Below, piece by piece: positions 1 through 12,930 of a stretch of DNA of 64,000 nucleotides (position 1 is the stretch's first letter; the number at the start of each line of letters is the position of its first letter). A program made the translations under genes and the position numbers. The notes below the pieces were generated by a model. It was not told the DNA's origin, did no database searches, and saw only the letters and a program-made list of their open reading frames with translations. Origin of the DNA: Apostichopus japonicus (Eukaryota; Echinodermata; Holothuroidea; Aspidochirotida; Stichopodidae). Location: assembly GCF_037975245.1 (NCBI RefSeq), contig NC_092574.1:2017001-2081000 (forward strand), given 5' to 3'.

Positions 1-2139
1 TTATTCTATTGTTTTAATATTCTTCCTAATTATCATGCAGTTTGTAGAGTTTAAAAATACTGTAATGTTTCACAGTGGTTTTACTGACAAGAACCACATT
101 CCCACCGGGTAAGCCTATTCTAACTTATTCAATGTTCTCTTTATTTCCCACATATAGGCCTAACTTATAACATGTTTCATGAACTTCTCACTAGATTTAT
201 CTAAGAAAAACTGATCCAATGGTCCATATTCTTCACACATGGTTTATTCCATGTTCTATACGGATAGAAAGTAAGAAAAATGCATCTCTGCCATGCATAT
301 AATTGCAAGCTGAAAATAATCCTATACCTTGAGGAATATATTAAATGACTTCCGTCCAGATTCATGTATTTAAGTTGGACCTAAGCCTAAAGGCGCAAGG
401 CCTGCTATGAAAGTATTACAATTCTAAATGTCTGTTTCGACAGGACTCACTGTTAGTATATTTATGATCTGGTCTGACAGCAATAAAGTGAAAGGATAGC
501 ACATGTTCTGATTGGAGAGATATGTTGTAGCTACATGAATGAACTTATAAATAACCAGGATTTACATAATAAGAGTTTGACTAACATGAGCCTAACATTA
601 TTCCCTTCAAATTGATGAAATATTACAATCGACACTGAAATATGATCATACAGACATGGATTATACTTCTTATACATTGAAATTACCTTCAAGACGTCAT
701 GTTTATATAGTAAGCTGTTGTCATAAATTTAACATAGCCTGTGTTATTTATGACGTTTTTAGTATATCACTACATAGCCTGTGTTATTAATGACGTGTTT
801 AGTATATCAGTACATATAAAGCTTCACGCCATTACTGTCTCATGTACGTTACTTACCAGTATACCATCATCGCTTTGTGGGTTTATCATCCATAGTAGAA
901 TTTAAGTCTAGAATCCTTTAATCCTTAAATAACAGATGAAAATAACGGAAAAAAAGAATTCACGGAAACAGGAATGAAGAACATCCAATTGCCAAGATGG
1001 CGTCGTTTAGGTCATGTGACGTTCTAACATACGATCCTGGACACTAAATAGATATCGGTAGGAATCAGTTCATAGTTTAACTGGTTTCAAAGTTCATGTT
1101 TTATAGTAAACACAATAAAATACTTTATTTAATCATACAATTCATAGCTGATTTTTATGCCTTGCTGTGTTTATGCTGTCATATCAGCCGTTCTAAAGTA
1201 CCTACTGTACGTATATGCATTGCTCTCAGTTACGCCCATTAATAAGAAACCATTGTAAGTTTCAGACGTATTTTGTCCTATGTGCTTAATATGCCTGTAA
1301 AGTACGCAGACTTTGTAGATGCAACTACAAGCGGTGATGACTAACTCTGAATATGTCTTGACAAGAACTCTACTGATTCGTTTACGAAAATGAAAACAAC
1401 GTAACACCACTGTTTATTAAAAATATATGAAAACAATGAAGAAATTATAAACAATTCGACAAAAGCGTGTAGATATTGTAACATTACGCGATCTGAGATT
1501 TATTCAGGACATACGGATTGTAATGTCCATGATATACAATGTGCTACCCTTTTAAGTAACTGCAGCTAGGCTTATTTAGAATCTGTGGTCTCGCTGCTGT
1601 GGCCTTTTGACCTCTCTCCCTCCAGTAGGCGATGTTCTTATCTTCATATATAAACAATGCATGATTCACCCTGTTTGTTCCCACTGTATTAAATTCATGT
1701 ACATATTATTATTAAGAAGTAGAACTGATTTAGAAATAGAAGGAACAAGTCGAATACAATATACTCTATACTGTCAGTGTATTCTTTGGAGTAGAGAACT
1801 TTACAATGGCGACGAGGATGGGATACAACCGTATCAAGGGTCCAATCCTCACCAGGATGATTGCAACAATCCACCGACTGAACCATTTCCCACGACTGAC
1901 GATCAGAGATGGGGACATGACCCACATGTACTCCCCACACCCTTGCGCCCACGTGACGCAGGTAACTTTGTCTAGAAGAGTCAATTACTGAATCTAAGGT
2001 AACTGTTCAGAGAAATCTCGTGCTATGCATAGTGTGGCTAATGAGAGAACAACTGACCAGAAGCAGATTACGCCGTAATATCAACACAAGTAGCATATCA
2101 AGTATCATATTTATCACGGATATTTATTTTATTTGTCGG
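1..2139. other. Intergenic, no gene recognised
   Basis: AT-rich sequence without a convincing exon on either strand. Short open frames between 1171 and 1991 show no recognisable family and no paired splice sites. The only structure seen is a short tandem duplication at 733-813. Confidence 0.5.
733..813. repeat. 40 bp tandem duplication
   Basis: Two adjacent copies (733-772 and 773-813) of a unit starting CATAGCCTGTGTTATT and ending in AGTATATCA(C/G)TA. They differ at a few positions. Each copy contains TGACGT. Confidence 0.8.
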
Positions 2140-2144
2140 TTTTC

Positions 2145-3260
2145 CTTTTGCCAACCCCGGTTTCGTCCCCTAAAATTATTTGCGTGAAGGGAGGCAGGGG
2201 GAGGGGGGTCCCTGTCCTTAGCCCTCTGGATATACGCCAAAGCTCATATCGAGTTTAAAGCAAGAAAATACATTCAGAGAGCAGAATTAAATTTCTCCCG
2301 AATATATTCTAAACCGCAGTGGGTCACATTGGGACTTCACTGAGCTGCACCAGTTTCACTTCTAGATATCTATTGTTACCCGATAGTCACTTTACAGCAA
2401 CAAAAAAAAAAACATTTAAGAGAGAAATTCCATGTTAGTGAAATGAATGTGAAATACCCAGTAGGGTGCAGAGGGTGAAACCCCGGAAGCTGTATCATTT
2501 TGAGATATTCCTTACTTGCAAACTTCCTTACTTGCAAATGTCTATAATATGGTGAATCGAGTGGCTGAGATATTGATATCGTAGTATAATCTTGGCCGTA
2601 ATCTTAGCGATATTTTGAGATATGTCACACTGCATTAGATGTCTGCCACCACCCCCCCCCCCACCCCATCCCACCTTCTGGATTGAACCCTCTTCCGAAG
2701 CCCTGCTATAAGGACACAATGAAGAGGAATCGGTCACGTGGTTCACCAATAAACATTCCACAAAAGGCAGGTTTTGATCGTTCGGTTTAGAAAACGTGAA
2801 AACGTAAGTAAATTCCGTTATCATATCATTTATCCACGTGTTCTCATTGGCTCATTCAGATTTAATCTTAACTACCGATCCTTAATGATACTCATTTCTC
2901 ATAAAAAAAAGAAGTTTATTAGCATTATGTTTTTTAGTTTGTCACTCTTTCTTGCTAACCCGTTTCGTCCTCGAAAATGCTTTTGAGGGACATCCCCCGG
3001 CCTACACCCATCTTCCCACCCCTCTGGCTACTCCACTGCTTGTAGTGAGTTTAAAGCACGAAAACACATGTCAGAGGAAGGAATTAAAATACTCCGGAAT
3101 GTATTCTACGCCTTGCTGGGAATCCTGCGACTTGGGCTGAGACATTTTCACTTTTCAGATATTAAATGTTTTCTGATATTCATGTTTTATCAAAAACATT
3201 AATTTCAGCTTCAGTTGGGTGCAGGGCCCAATCATTTTGAGTTATTTTTACTTGATTGTG
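2145..3260. repeat. Diverged direct duplication, period about 800 bp
   Basis: The block at about 2145-2530 recurs, diverged, at about 2950-3260. Shared landmarks in the same order are GTTTCGTCC, a G/C-rich purine run, CTCTGG, GAGTTTAAAGCA, a GAATATATTCTA-like segment, and GGGTGCAG followed by ATCATTTTGAG. No coding capacity is evident. It may be two copies of an unrecognised mobile element or a segmental duplication. Confidence 0.6.
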
Positions 3261-3545
3261 AAATGCTCTGATTTCCCAGGGGCAAGGGGGACCATTGTGT
3301 ATGCGTGTCTGAGTGGGTGTATCAAGTCACAGATAATCCGATGCAGTTGAAAATCACGAGATATCAAGTGGCTTAGAATGTGCTCATATAGATAATGTGT
3401 CAAAGAGGGAAATGTTTAGAGTGGAATAGTTGAATGTAATTATAAATAATGTATATTAATGACCATTATATGAGTTTTATAGCAAATTCATAGACAATAA
3501 CACCTTAATGATAATTACCAATGATATGTGTAAGATACAGCTTTG

Positions 3546-4150
3546 AAATGTTCAATTCTTCTTGTCTTGGTTAGGTTAATCCTAACCCTAACTTACTTAA
3601 GATGGTTTATACAAGAGCGTAGGAACCGGGGGGGGGGGGGCTGGGGCGCAAGCCCCCCCCCAGTGAAAAATGTGGAGGGGCGGAAGTATCATTCCGCCCC
3701 CGCTTCGCAAGTCAGAAAACCCCTTTTTCATTTCCAAATGAGAAAAAAAAATCTCATTTGGAGCACCAAATTGCATCTAAGGCCAAGTGAAAATACAAAA
3801 TTAAGTTTACAAAAGGGAGTGGGTGTTGAAGTGTGCTATATTGCACCAAATTGCATCTGAGGCCACCTGGAAATGCAAAAAAATTCCAAAGGGGAGGGGG
3901 GCACCCCCTCCCCTTAAACCCTCCCCAGGCCGGCCATCAGTCTTCAGCCCCCCCCCACTCAAAAGTTACTTCCTCGCCACTGGGTTTAAATGTATGTGGA
4001 TATAAACCTACACCTCTAATACTCTTTCTATTGAATTAAGGTGTCCAATTCTTCATTTCTTAAGTAGGTTAACCCTTACTTACTAAAAGTGGTTTATATA
4101 TGTGGATTTAAACAAACACTTTTATAATACTCTTTCTATTGAATTAAGGT
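3546..4150. repeat. About 110 bp tandem duplication split by an hAT insertion
   Basis: Unit 1 is 3546-3611 continued at 3983-4038; unit 2 is about 4039-4150. Both contain TTCAATTCTTC/TCCAATTCTTC, GGTTAA(T/C)CC, ACTTACT, GGTTTATA and CTCTTTCTATTGAATTAAGG. The second unit is uninterrupted, so it shows the sequence of the first unit before the insertion at 3612-3982. Confidence 0.75.
3612..3982. mobile_element. hAT-type non-autonomous element, 371 bp
   Basis: Imperfect terminal inverted repeats (start CAAGAGCGTAGGAAC, end TCCTCGCCACTG). It is flanked by an 8 bp target duplication, GGTTTATA at 3604-3611 and GGTTTAAA at 3983-3990, one mismatch. Eight-bp duplications and CA(G)TGGCG-like termini are typical of hAT transposons. 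The interior is G- and C-run rich and holds a CACCAAATTGCATCTGAGG module also seen in the element at 4738-5744. No transposase is present. Confidence 0.8.
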
Positions 4151-4737
4151 GATTGCTTGATATTTTATTATATACATGTTTATATTACCAGACACTTAAT
4201 CTACTCTGCTTGTCTCTGATGGGCTATCCGTTCGTGTTTAGTTAGATTACATAGCTTATCTTTGTTGCACATTAGCCTTACTGAAGATTATGTACACTGT
4301 ATAGTAACAGCAACAAGTATTATTGTGAACTTTGTTCTGCCATTTACTTCGCCTGCAGCCCTTCTGTACAACCATTTAGTAATATTGAACAAATTTAGAG
4401 CACTTACATGAAGCTTACAGTGATTTGTCTGTGTCTCGTGGGGAATGGTGGGGGGTGGTAGATATTAACGATAATATTTTATAAAAAGTACCTCGCAAAA
4501 GTCCCCCTCTTTGTAATACGAAATGATCTTTTCTAATAAAAATGACCTTTTATAAATTATAACTTTGTAAAATTACCGTTTTTTTTTTAAATTTGATGTA
4601 CCATATTCTTGAATACATTAATACAATTACAATTAGAATGTTCTCTTTGGTTAAAACAGAACATTCAATGCTGTTTTTTTGTACGGCCATGCACCGAAAA
4701 TGGCCGGGAAGTGTATATGTAACTTGGTGGTCTTTAG

Positions 4738-5744
4738 CACTGGCGGATCCAAGGGGGGGCCAAGGGGGGCCATGGCCCCCCCCCCCCCCAAAGGTGAGCC
4801 AAAAAGTGTTTCCGAACATCCGCTAAATCATATGATTGGAAATTAAAAAAATCGAGAGGAATAGCAGTGGTAGACTAGTCTAAACCTTTTCGTTTTCTGG
4901 TTTAAAATTAAATGCAGAGCTCCCAACTGACCCGCAATTCGCGGGAATTAGACCCGCATTCTAACACCCAAACCCGCTGACCCGCACAAGCGTCCGAAAA
5001 AACCGCATTTTAATTGTCAAGTATACATAAAAAAATTTGCATCAAATTTTGACTTAGCAACCATCATTTCTTTAGCATTTAGCATAATAGAGTATAAAAC
5101 CTCCTTTACAGCATCATTTGAACCTCAAATTAGCCTATAATTCTTTTCATTGGGGCGAGCAGCGAACATTTTCATGCCACGGGACAGAATGAATTATCAC
5201 CTACTATTCAATTTATTGAGGTTACACAAAAAAAATGCATATTTCTCAGAAAATTTTGGGTGACAAAAGCCTTTCTAAGTGCCACCATTTTACATGTAGG
5301 CATCACCAGGATTCCAAAAAAAATCAAATTCCTTATACCCCTGCCCCAGGACGGCGATTCGTGGCATAGACCAGCATTTGCCTTCTCAAGAGTTGGGAGC
5401 TATGTAAATGTATGAGCATGAGGATTTACAGTTTAACACCATTTTGCAGTTACAGGCTGGTTGTAAGAAATTTATAACCTATGAGAAATAAAATTTCTTG
5501 AGAAAGATGATCCCAACTTTGTTTTATAAATATTTTAGAAAATTACACCTGGGAAACATTTTTTTTAGAAGTAAATTAACATCACCATTGTACACTTTTG
5601 TCGCACCAAATTGCATCTGAGGGCATTCAGCAATAGAAAATTTTCAAAAGGGGAGGGGGCCACCCCCTCCCCTTAGACCCCTCCCCCATATCACTCTAAT
5701 GCCACTTTGGCCCCTCCCAAACAAAGGCCCTGGATCCGCCAGTG
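4738..5744. mobile_element. hAT-type non-autonomous element, 1007 bp
   Basis: Perfect 14 bp terminal inverted repeats (CACTGGCGGATCCA at 4738, TGGATCCGCCAGTG ending at 5744) and an 8 bp target duplication GTCTTTAG at 4730-4737 and 5745-5752. Interior has G/C runs just inside the ends and no transposase. A second element is nested at 4915-5404. The perfect ends and duplication suggest a fairly recent insertion. Confidence 0.92.
4915..5404. mobile_element. Nested element with AGCTCCCAACT termini
   Basis: Lies wholly inside the 4738-5744 element. Left end CAGAGCTCCCAACTG and right end AGTTGGGAGCTATG form inverted repeats. TAAATG occurs at both flanks (4909-4914 and 5405-5410), consistent with a degraded 8 bp duplication and an hAT-like origin. 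No coding capacity. Confidence 0.7.
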
Positions 5745-6105
5745 GTCTTTAGCCCCACTGCCCGATGAAGTTTGTCCCTGCCCTACCCCCACCCCCTCCG
5801 CCCACCCCTCCGCCCACCCCCTCCGCCCACCCCACCCACACTCCTTATGATTTAAAACTCTTCCACCGTCACTGGTAGAACGAGAAAATGGACAGACGAA
5901 AACCATTTTCCAACTAGACAGAGATTGTTCAGTTTTATTAGAAAAGAACAAAACAGCATTGAATCCAGTTATATCATTCAAATAAATTTGACAATGCACA
6001 CTATTTATCATACTAATCAATATTTATCCGACTATTCACTTCTTTTACAACCAAGTTTGTTGTTTGATCTGATTAGTTTCATTTTTGATGTGTAAAAGTA
6101 AGTTG

Positions 6106-6144
6106 GCCTGACGTTTCGATCCTAGCAGGATCTTCTTCAGAGGC
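6106..6144 (-). ncRNA. Hammerhead-ribozyme-like motif (Penelope-type)
   Basis: On the minus strand the order is GCCT, CTGAAGA, GATCC-TGCTA-GGATC, GAAA, ACGTC, AGGC. This matches the hammerhead core CUGANGA / stem II / GAAA / UH. Stem I is GCCU:AGGC (plus 6141-6144 with 6106-6109) and stem II is a 5 bp hairpin. Helix III is reduced to the self-complementary ACGU with no loop. Minimal hammerheads of this kind are known from Penelope-like retroelements, where activity can need a dimer. A Penelope-like coding fragment lies just upstream on the same strand (6470-6625), which supports the call. Cleavage activity is inferred only. Confidence 0.7.
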
Positions 6145-6469
6145 TAAATAACAAGTACAGTAACAGAGGGGACAAAAACACGCACAGAATACAGACAGGT
6201 TAATGAGCACGGTGAACACAATGAGATAGATGAAAGGGGATTATAAGTAGACAAGTGATGGAAAGAAGAAAGCAACAGGGAAAGAGGAGAGGTAGGAGAT
6301 AAACAGTGGAGGGACAAATCTGAGATAAAAGGAACAGGGTAGGGAATAAACTGGAGAAGGACGAAGACAGAAAGGTTTGGAGAAAAAGGGAGGGGAAGAG
6401 AGCTGTGGGAGGATGAGTGAAGGGGAGGGGGCGGGAACAAGGGGAGAAGGAGAGGGGACAGAAGAAAAG

Positions 6470-6625
6470 TTAGTCATGTCCTTCCTGAATGTTAAGCCCA
6501 TGAGGGTGAATGGTGCGAAGGCGTTGCATCCAGAGCCTCTCTCTGCTGATTCGTACTAGGTCAGGGCGGCTATATAAGGATTCAATCCCCTGTAGGGACA
6601 TGTCGTTAATGGTATGGTTGGGAAG
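6470..6625 (-). pseudogene. Penelope-like retroelement C-terminal coding fragment
   Basis: Minus-strand frame ending in a stop at 6470-6472 reads LPNHTINDMSLQGIESLY..., then RISRERLWMQRLRTIHPHGLN and a short tail. The pattern R-x-x-RE-x-x-W-(I/M)-x-x-L-x-T-x-x-P-x-GLN is one I associate with the C-terminal end of Penelope-like reverse-transcriptase proteins. A stop lies just upstream of LPNH, so only a remnant is left. The hammerhead-like motif follows about 330 bp downstream, as expected for the 3' end of such an element. Between them is a purine-rich stretch (6200-6460). Family assignment is from recall of the motif. Confidence 0.55.
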
Positions 6626-6659
6626 GTTTCAATTTTCACTCTTTCTTCTGAATGAGATG

Positions 6660-9600
6660 GTCGAGCGCCCTCGATAGCAAAAGTTATTTGTCAACGCGTC
6701 GGTGGTCACTTACACCGAATATGTCATACGCCCTCATTCAGGTTGACAGCAGCACGCGATTAGATTGGTTATGGTAAATTGATGTTTATTGTTAGAATAA
6801 ATATAGCATGTGAAATATCAAGTTGATAAAACATTGTCAGATTCAATATATAGATATGTTGATTATTATTGTCTCGCAAGGAATGATGAACTGAAGTTCT
6901 ACACGCCATGTAGTGAACTTACAGAATAAAGTCGTTCGATATTTGATCGAGTCATTTTGATTTCAATGGGGCTCTCCAGCGTCCTATCCGAGGGTGCTGT
7001 CGTATAGGTCCTAATAGAGTTCAGACAATAGGTCCTAACCTGAGTTATCTGTACAGTTTACAAACCTATGCTTTAAAATAACACGATGTCGTAAATGCAC
7101 AACACTTACAAGCAAGCGAACACGAAGGGTGCATTTGTATGCCGACGCAGATGCGTAGAAAATAAAAATGAATGATTTTGAACATTTTTTTTTTCGTCCT
7201 GTAAAAAGCTTGCAAATATAACATCATTTTACCACTTAGCACCCGTAATGATGTCGTTGGCGCGTAGTGGAGAAAGCACATTATTGACAAAGTTGGCGGA
7301 AATGGCACTTCCCGGGTCTTGCTAGTTGCATTTAAACATTTTTAATTTTGAGATCTCATGTGTTAGAAATGTACACTTCCCCAAAAAACAAGAGGTAATG
7401 TCGAACATAAAAATCGGTAAAATCACTTGTAGGGGAAGAAAATGACTTTACATTATATTCGATGTTTCACACAGGTAATTGAGGGTAGTCATATTTAGAT
7501 AAGTTAATCACGTGACATAGATATAATTCCATGACAGGTGGTCTTAGTTAGGTTCAAATTCGTGTTGATTGCAACTAGTGGATGTACTTGTAGGTATACA
7601 ATAATTGCTATTCGTAAATAACCAGATATAAAAATACGCAGAGCATTCTGATAGTAGCCGTAGCCTTTATAAACTGTGTAATTTAGCTGTAAATTGTTAG
7701 TTTGTGTTATTATTATTTGATGTCAAACAGGGACTTAGTGTGGGCACCTAATGAGCTGAAAAGGTGAGCAATTTAAGGGACTGTGGGCCACTGCCCTCTC
7801 GTTAGTTGGCTAAAAAGGCCCTGATATATGGTTGATGAAGCAAGTAGAATGACGATACCGTGAGGGCATGCGCCGAAGGTGCGAGCTATAGGGGGTCCAA
7901 GGTAATTCCCCGGAAAATTTAGCACTTTTGGACCTCAAATGGTGCAATATGATGCACTTATAATCCCCAAACACAGAAAGGATCAAGTGAGTCATTAGAA
8001 ATTGTTCTCGTACACAAGGAATTACGATTATTTTAAAAATATTTCTGGGGGTGGGAGGGGGACGGAAGACATTACTTCCGCAACCAAATAATTGGGATGG
8101 GGAAAAACATCTTTGCAAGATTTTTTCAAGAGTTGACAAAGCGATAAGTATTACAATAAATTGGCAGTGGTTTGCAAACACTTTAACTCTTATGCTGTGC
8201 AACCAGCTTTGGAAATGCATTATCTTCTAAATTTGCTAAATTGGACAACAAAATTCCACAACCTGCAAAGTACCGAAGAAAACCAGTATTTACGCTTATT
8301 TGGAATAATAGAATCAAATTTACTAGTTTAGGGAAAAGTTGTGGAATAGCCTTGGGCCGCTTTTTCTGACATTATTTCTCATTCACGAGTATGGCACTTT
8401 AGACCCACCATATACGGTCATAGACACATGGTTAGATATAGATTGAGAGTATTATAATAGGAGTGAACATACATAGTTTAGTCAGATAACTATGGACACA
8501 AAATGTTACTTAACTTGTTATTACAATCTTCCTCTTTATAATCCATTGTAAGAGCAAAGAGAACACGGATTTGTTTTTCTATTTTGAGACACGAATTTTA
8601 AACAAATTTGAAAAATTTGGCCACACTTCAAACTTCGCGGCTCGAGGGCAGGGAAAGGTTTTGGTGCGATTACCTGATAATATATCGTCCTTGTCGTGAC
8701 CAACTCAATTATACATTGGGAATAGCATTCAATAATATATACACAATTACAAGGCTCTAATTTAATACTGTCGTTGTCATCTCATGAGGAATAAAAGCTA
8801 ATATCTAGAGAAATGTCTTGGTAATGAGTTATTAGTGTGAATCAACTTAACTGTTACCCATACCGTATTTGTCAACACGAGACGTTCATGTGAGTTGTCT
8901 TTTCAAACATAAGTCGAATTTTCCAAATCGTGGAGACTAACTCCGTGAAATTAAATTCCACAACGATTGTCCGACAAGTAGTAAATAAATTAAAGAACAT
9001 CACTCACCAGCGGTCTATTCTCATACCAAGACTGTCCTCCCGGACAATCCCCAGTAATTGCAGCTTTCAAATTCCCGGCTGATAGGTATACGTGTAGGCC
9101 TAGTAGTACTGTTACATACTGGCAAAGGAAGGAATCTAGCAACCGTGTTTGCTCCTACTGACCATTCCTTTCTACGATCCCGTCAGCTACCATGGGGCTT
9201 TATGAAGGAGAACAATACAAACAGGGGAAGATGGGGGGGGGGGGGGGAGTACCTTACACTGGAAACTCCTGCAACTGAATAAACAGGGTTATGATGTTCT
9301 ATAGTGTAAAAGAATCTTTAATTTTTCTCATGCAAATTAAATACAAGTTATCTGTGGCATGCGTAGCTGGTTATTATAATAACATAACTTTGTGTTTCTT
9401 TGTTACGCTAGACATTCTGTTTTCCTTCATATTTAAGCAAGAAGCCATTATGTTCGTAGAGTTTTTATTCTTTCTTTATATATCTTGAATCTCGTTGATA
9501 TTTCGCTGATGACTCGTTACCTGTTTTCAATCTTTCGTGCTTTTTATGTCAGTGTTCAACATTTGCGTTTCTCATGATTCCTTTGATACTATTTATTTAA

Positions 9601-9660
9601 ATACTTTATCTTCAGCTTACTGATTTGTCTTAATCAATTACAATCTATCTGGAGTAAGAG
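6660..9660. other. Intergenic with one hAT-internal remnant, no gene recognised
   Basis: No exon with matching splice sites and no recognisable protein was found. At about 7235-7345 there is a fragment matching the internal module of the hAT-like elements at 11378-13038 and 54111-55595 (GGCGCG...GGCACTTCC...TTGCATTTAAACATT). G-runs occur near 8047 and 9234. Confidence 0.45.
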
Positions 9661-9710
9661 ATCAATAGATATTCTAAAAATATTTATAATCATCGTCATC
9701 GTCGTCTACG

Positions 9711-10094
<384 letters not shown>

Positions 10095-10878
10095 CCATTA
10101 TTTTTATTCCTAACCTCTAATACATTTGACAAAATGTTACAACAAAATAACTGCACTAATTTCTGCTAACTTGATATGCCCCAAAAATAGAGCATTCATC
10201 TAATAAATATCACTGTTTTTCGGAATTTTGGACAAGTTTCATTGAATTTTCTAGCTGATTATAGCGGATTTCGTTGTGATGCAGACACTAGATAGTCTCA
10301 ACATAAATTCTAATTACAAATCGCAGTAATGATAATGTCCAACGTCACTAAAGTTTCAAGATTAATCGTATGTTTTTAACTTAAATAAATACGTCTAGTA
10401 AATTACAGAACATTTATTTTAAAACCTGTGCATAGAAATGATCGGTTAAGTGAATATGAAAACGCTATAGTGCATGTGAGATGATGTGAATGTAAGGAAA
10501 TGCCCTGTCTGTCTAGTTGACTGACGAATATTCAGGCAATAAGTGATCTATGGAGCACTCATCAATAATTATCGTTGCTCCTCTATCTGTCTCTATGAGT
10601 TAAAAATACTCTCGGAAAATATGACAATATATATTACAGGTACAGTACTTTGCTACAAATTCTGCTTATTTGGCTGACGATCGGTTAAACAGCTTCTATC
10701 TTTGATAAACCATAACACACAGTTATGGTCAGTGACTAGTCCAAAACGCCTAGCTTACGTTACAGTAGTAAAGTAAGGCCCCATTAGCTTACTGTTGGAT
10801 CTGTTTCATTCTTAAATAATTATGAACTGTATACTCTGTAGAGCAAATTCTTCATGACCTTTTGCACATATCTTTCAG

Positions 10879-10976
10879 TTCCACAAGATGAGGAAAGTTG
10901 TGAAAATTTTACAGAATCTGAAACAAGCTCCTGTGACAGTAGTCATCCACTGAAACAACACACAAAACCTTGACAG
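10879..10976 (+). CDS. Possible orphan exon of unknown gene
   Basis: A good acceptor (ATCTTTCAG before 10879) and a consensus donor (GACAG|GTAAGA after 10976) bracket 98 bp. One frame reads PQDEESCENFTESETSSCDS then SHPLKQHTKP and a stop 3 nt before the donor. The acidic, Ser/Cys-rich composition is protein-like, but I recognise no family and no partner exon. It sits just upstream of the 374 bp tandem array and could be part of a mobile-element gene. Confidence 0.25.
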
Positions 10977-11950
10977 GTAAGAAAGGTTTGATATTTCATG
11001 TAGTGATTGATAATGAGTTTGACAACTGCGTACATATAAAATGTCTTTTGTGATGTTTGGATTGAAGTGTACCCCAATACAGGTCCGGTCACAAACTTTG
11101 TGTTACTGTACTTGGCTGTGTTCTGAATGTCATAACCACCATTCATTTAACATAGGGCAAGTACATATAATATTTACTTATAAAAAAACTTGAGTTCTGA
11201 GGCATTTTAACGCTTGTTATGGAATATTTATCCAAAGGTCATGTAGGGATACAGTGAGAGCTAGGCAAATGTTTAGCACCCTCAACTATAAATTCCTTGA
11301 AATTAGATGGACCAGGGTTCAAGATAAGCAGGGGCACAGTGGCTAATAGCATCTTCAACATATGAATATATGTCCCCATAGGCGTACGGGACCATTTCAG
11401 TTTGGGGGGGGGGCAGAACTTTTTGTGCCCGAAAGTTCCCGTGACACTAAGCGGAGCGCCACCATCGGTTGGCGTGTAGCGTACAAGAAAATTTTTGACA
11501 AACAAATGCCTCTCAGATTGCCGGAAACGGCACTTCTGAGGCCTTGCAAGTTGCATCTAAACATTCTTTATTTTATAATCTCACGTTTTAGAAATTTACA
11601 CTACCCCAAAAATTTGGTAAATTATATAGAAGAAGAAAAAAAGGTAACATCACTTTGAAGGGGAAAAATGGGACAGTATATTTTTTAAGCTCCTATTTAG
11701 TTACCTTATTTATTATTTTAACACAGTACTCAGCTACCTCCAGAAAACATACATTATTCAACGACACGTAGGCGGGATAATGTCGCTGTGTCGGGTGAGA
11801 CTGCAATTTGTCTCACAAAAAAGTATAAAATATAACAAAGAATATGATAAACCTGTACTTTTAGGCTTGTAGGTAACCCCCCCCCCCCCCTCCACCATCC
11901 ATGAAAAAGAAAATTTTTCTTATAAACACTCATGTTTGGGATGTCCAGGT

Positions 11951-12609
11951 CAGGGGCGGCAGAGCACTTTTAATCTGGGGGGGGGGGCACCGACATCAAA
12001 GGGCACCGACATCAAAAGGCACTTTTCAGAAATTCGATTGGACTGATGCAGCCTTATATTTAGTACCCTTTATAACTCTTATTGTATTATCTTATATCAC
12101 ATCACTCCATCAACTGCCCCCCCCCCCCTCAAGGAAACTATGCTTACTATCACTGCAATATCCAATGCGCAAATTGGGAAACAAAGAACAAGTTTTCTTT
12201 TGAGACTAAAGAATGAGGTGAACTCATGCTAGTTGCTAATGTAGGAATCTTCCGACTTAGAGTTTTTTTTCTTTTTAATATCTTAACATTTTTTTTTCCA
12301 CTCGAAATAGCTTTGAGTTTGACCCACAGAAATGAATTAAAGGTCACAGTCTTAGCCAGGATTTGCAAAGTTGTATGCACGACTATCTGAGCGGAGCGCC
12401 ACCATCGTTGGCGCGGAGCGTACTAGAAAATTTTTGGTTTTACAAACCCCTCAGATGGCCGGAAACGGACCATCCCGAGTGTTCATTCTGGTTCCCTGGC
12501 CTCTTGATAACTTGAGGTACCTCAATTTTTATGTAGAAAAAAAAGGCACATTTTTAACCTGAGGAAAAGTAGGGGGGCACGTGCCCCCCCCCCGGTTCCG
12601 CCACCCTTG
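11951..12609. mobile_element. Nested hAT-type element, 659 bp
   Basis: Perfect 8 bp target duplication GTCCAGGT at 11943-11950 and 12610-12617. Inverted termini CAGGGGCGGCAG and CCGCCACCCTTG match at 9 of 12 positions. Just inside the left end the phrase GGGCACCGACATCAAA is repeated in tandem (about 11985-12020). The interior holds a copy of the GCGGAGCGCCACCATCG module near 12391. Inserted into the element 11378-13038. Confidence 0.85.
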
Positions 12610-12812
12610 GTCCAGGTATACAATTGACTAGTTAGAAAAATTTGATCGTGCAAAAAGGCGTGGTAGCCCAGATGAACTGCGCTTACGGTGGGTTACACGG
12701 AAATATTCAGGCATCATGATGCTATAAATAAAGAAAATCATGGAATTGTCGGGCAAAAATTTGAAAAAGATTCGGGCAAGCTACTGCATATTTATATATA
12801 TATATATATTTC

Positions 12813-12874
12813 CAGAGGACAAGAAATTCGGGCAAAAGTCCTGAAAAATTCGGGCAGCCTACGAGGAGAAAAAA

Positions 12875-12930
<56 letters not shown>

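Noticed and set aside
1607-1991. Overlapping frames of 61-122 residues on both strands
   Set aside because: No recognised domain and no splice signals; both strands are open over the same bases, typical of chance.
6144-6501. Ser/Pro-rich minus-strand frames of 86-98 residues
   Set aside because: They lie in a purine-rich stretch between the Penelope fragment and the hammerhead motif; composition artefact.
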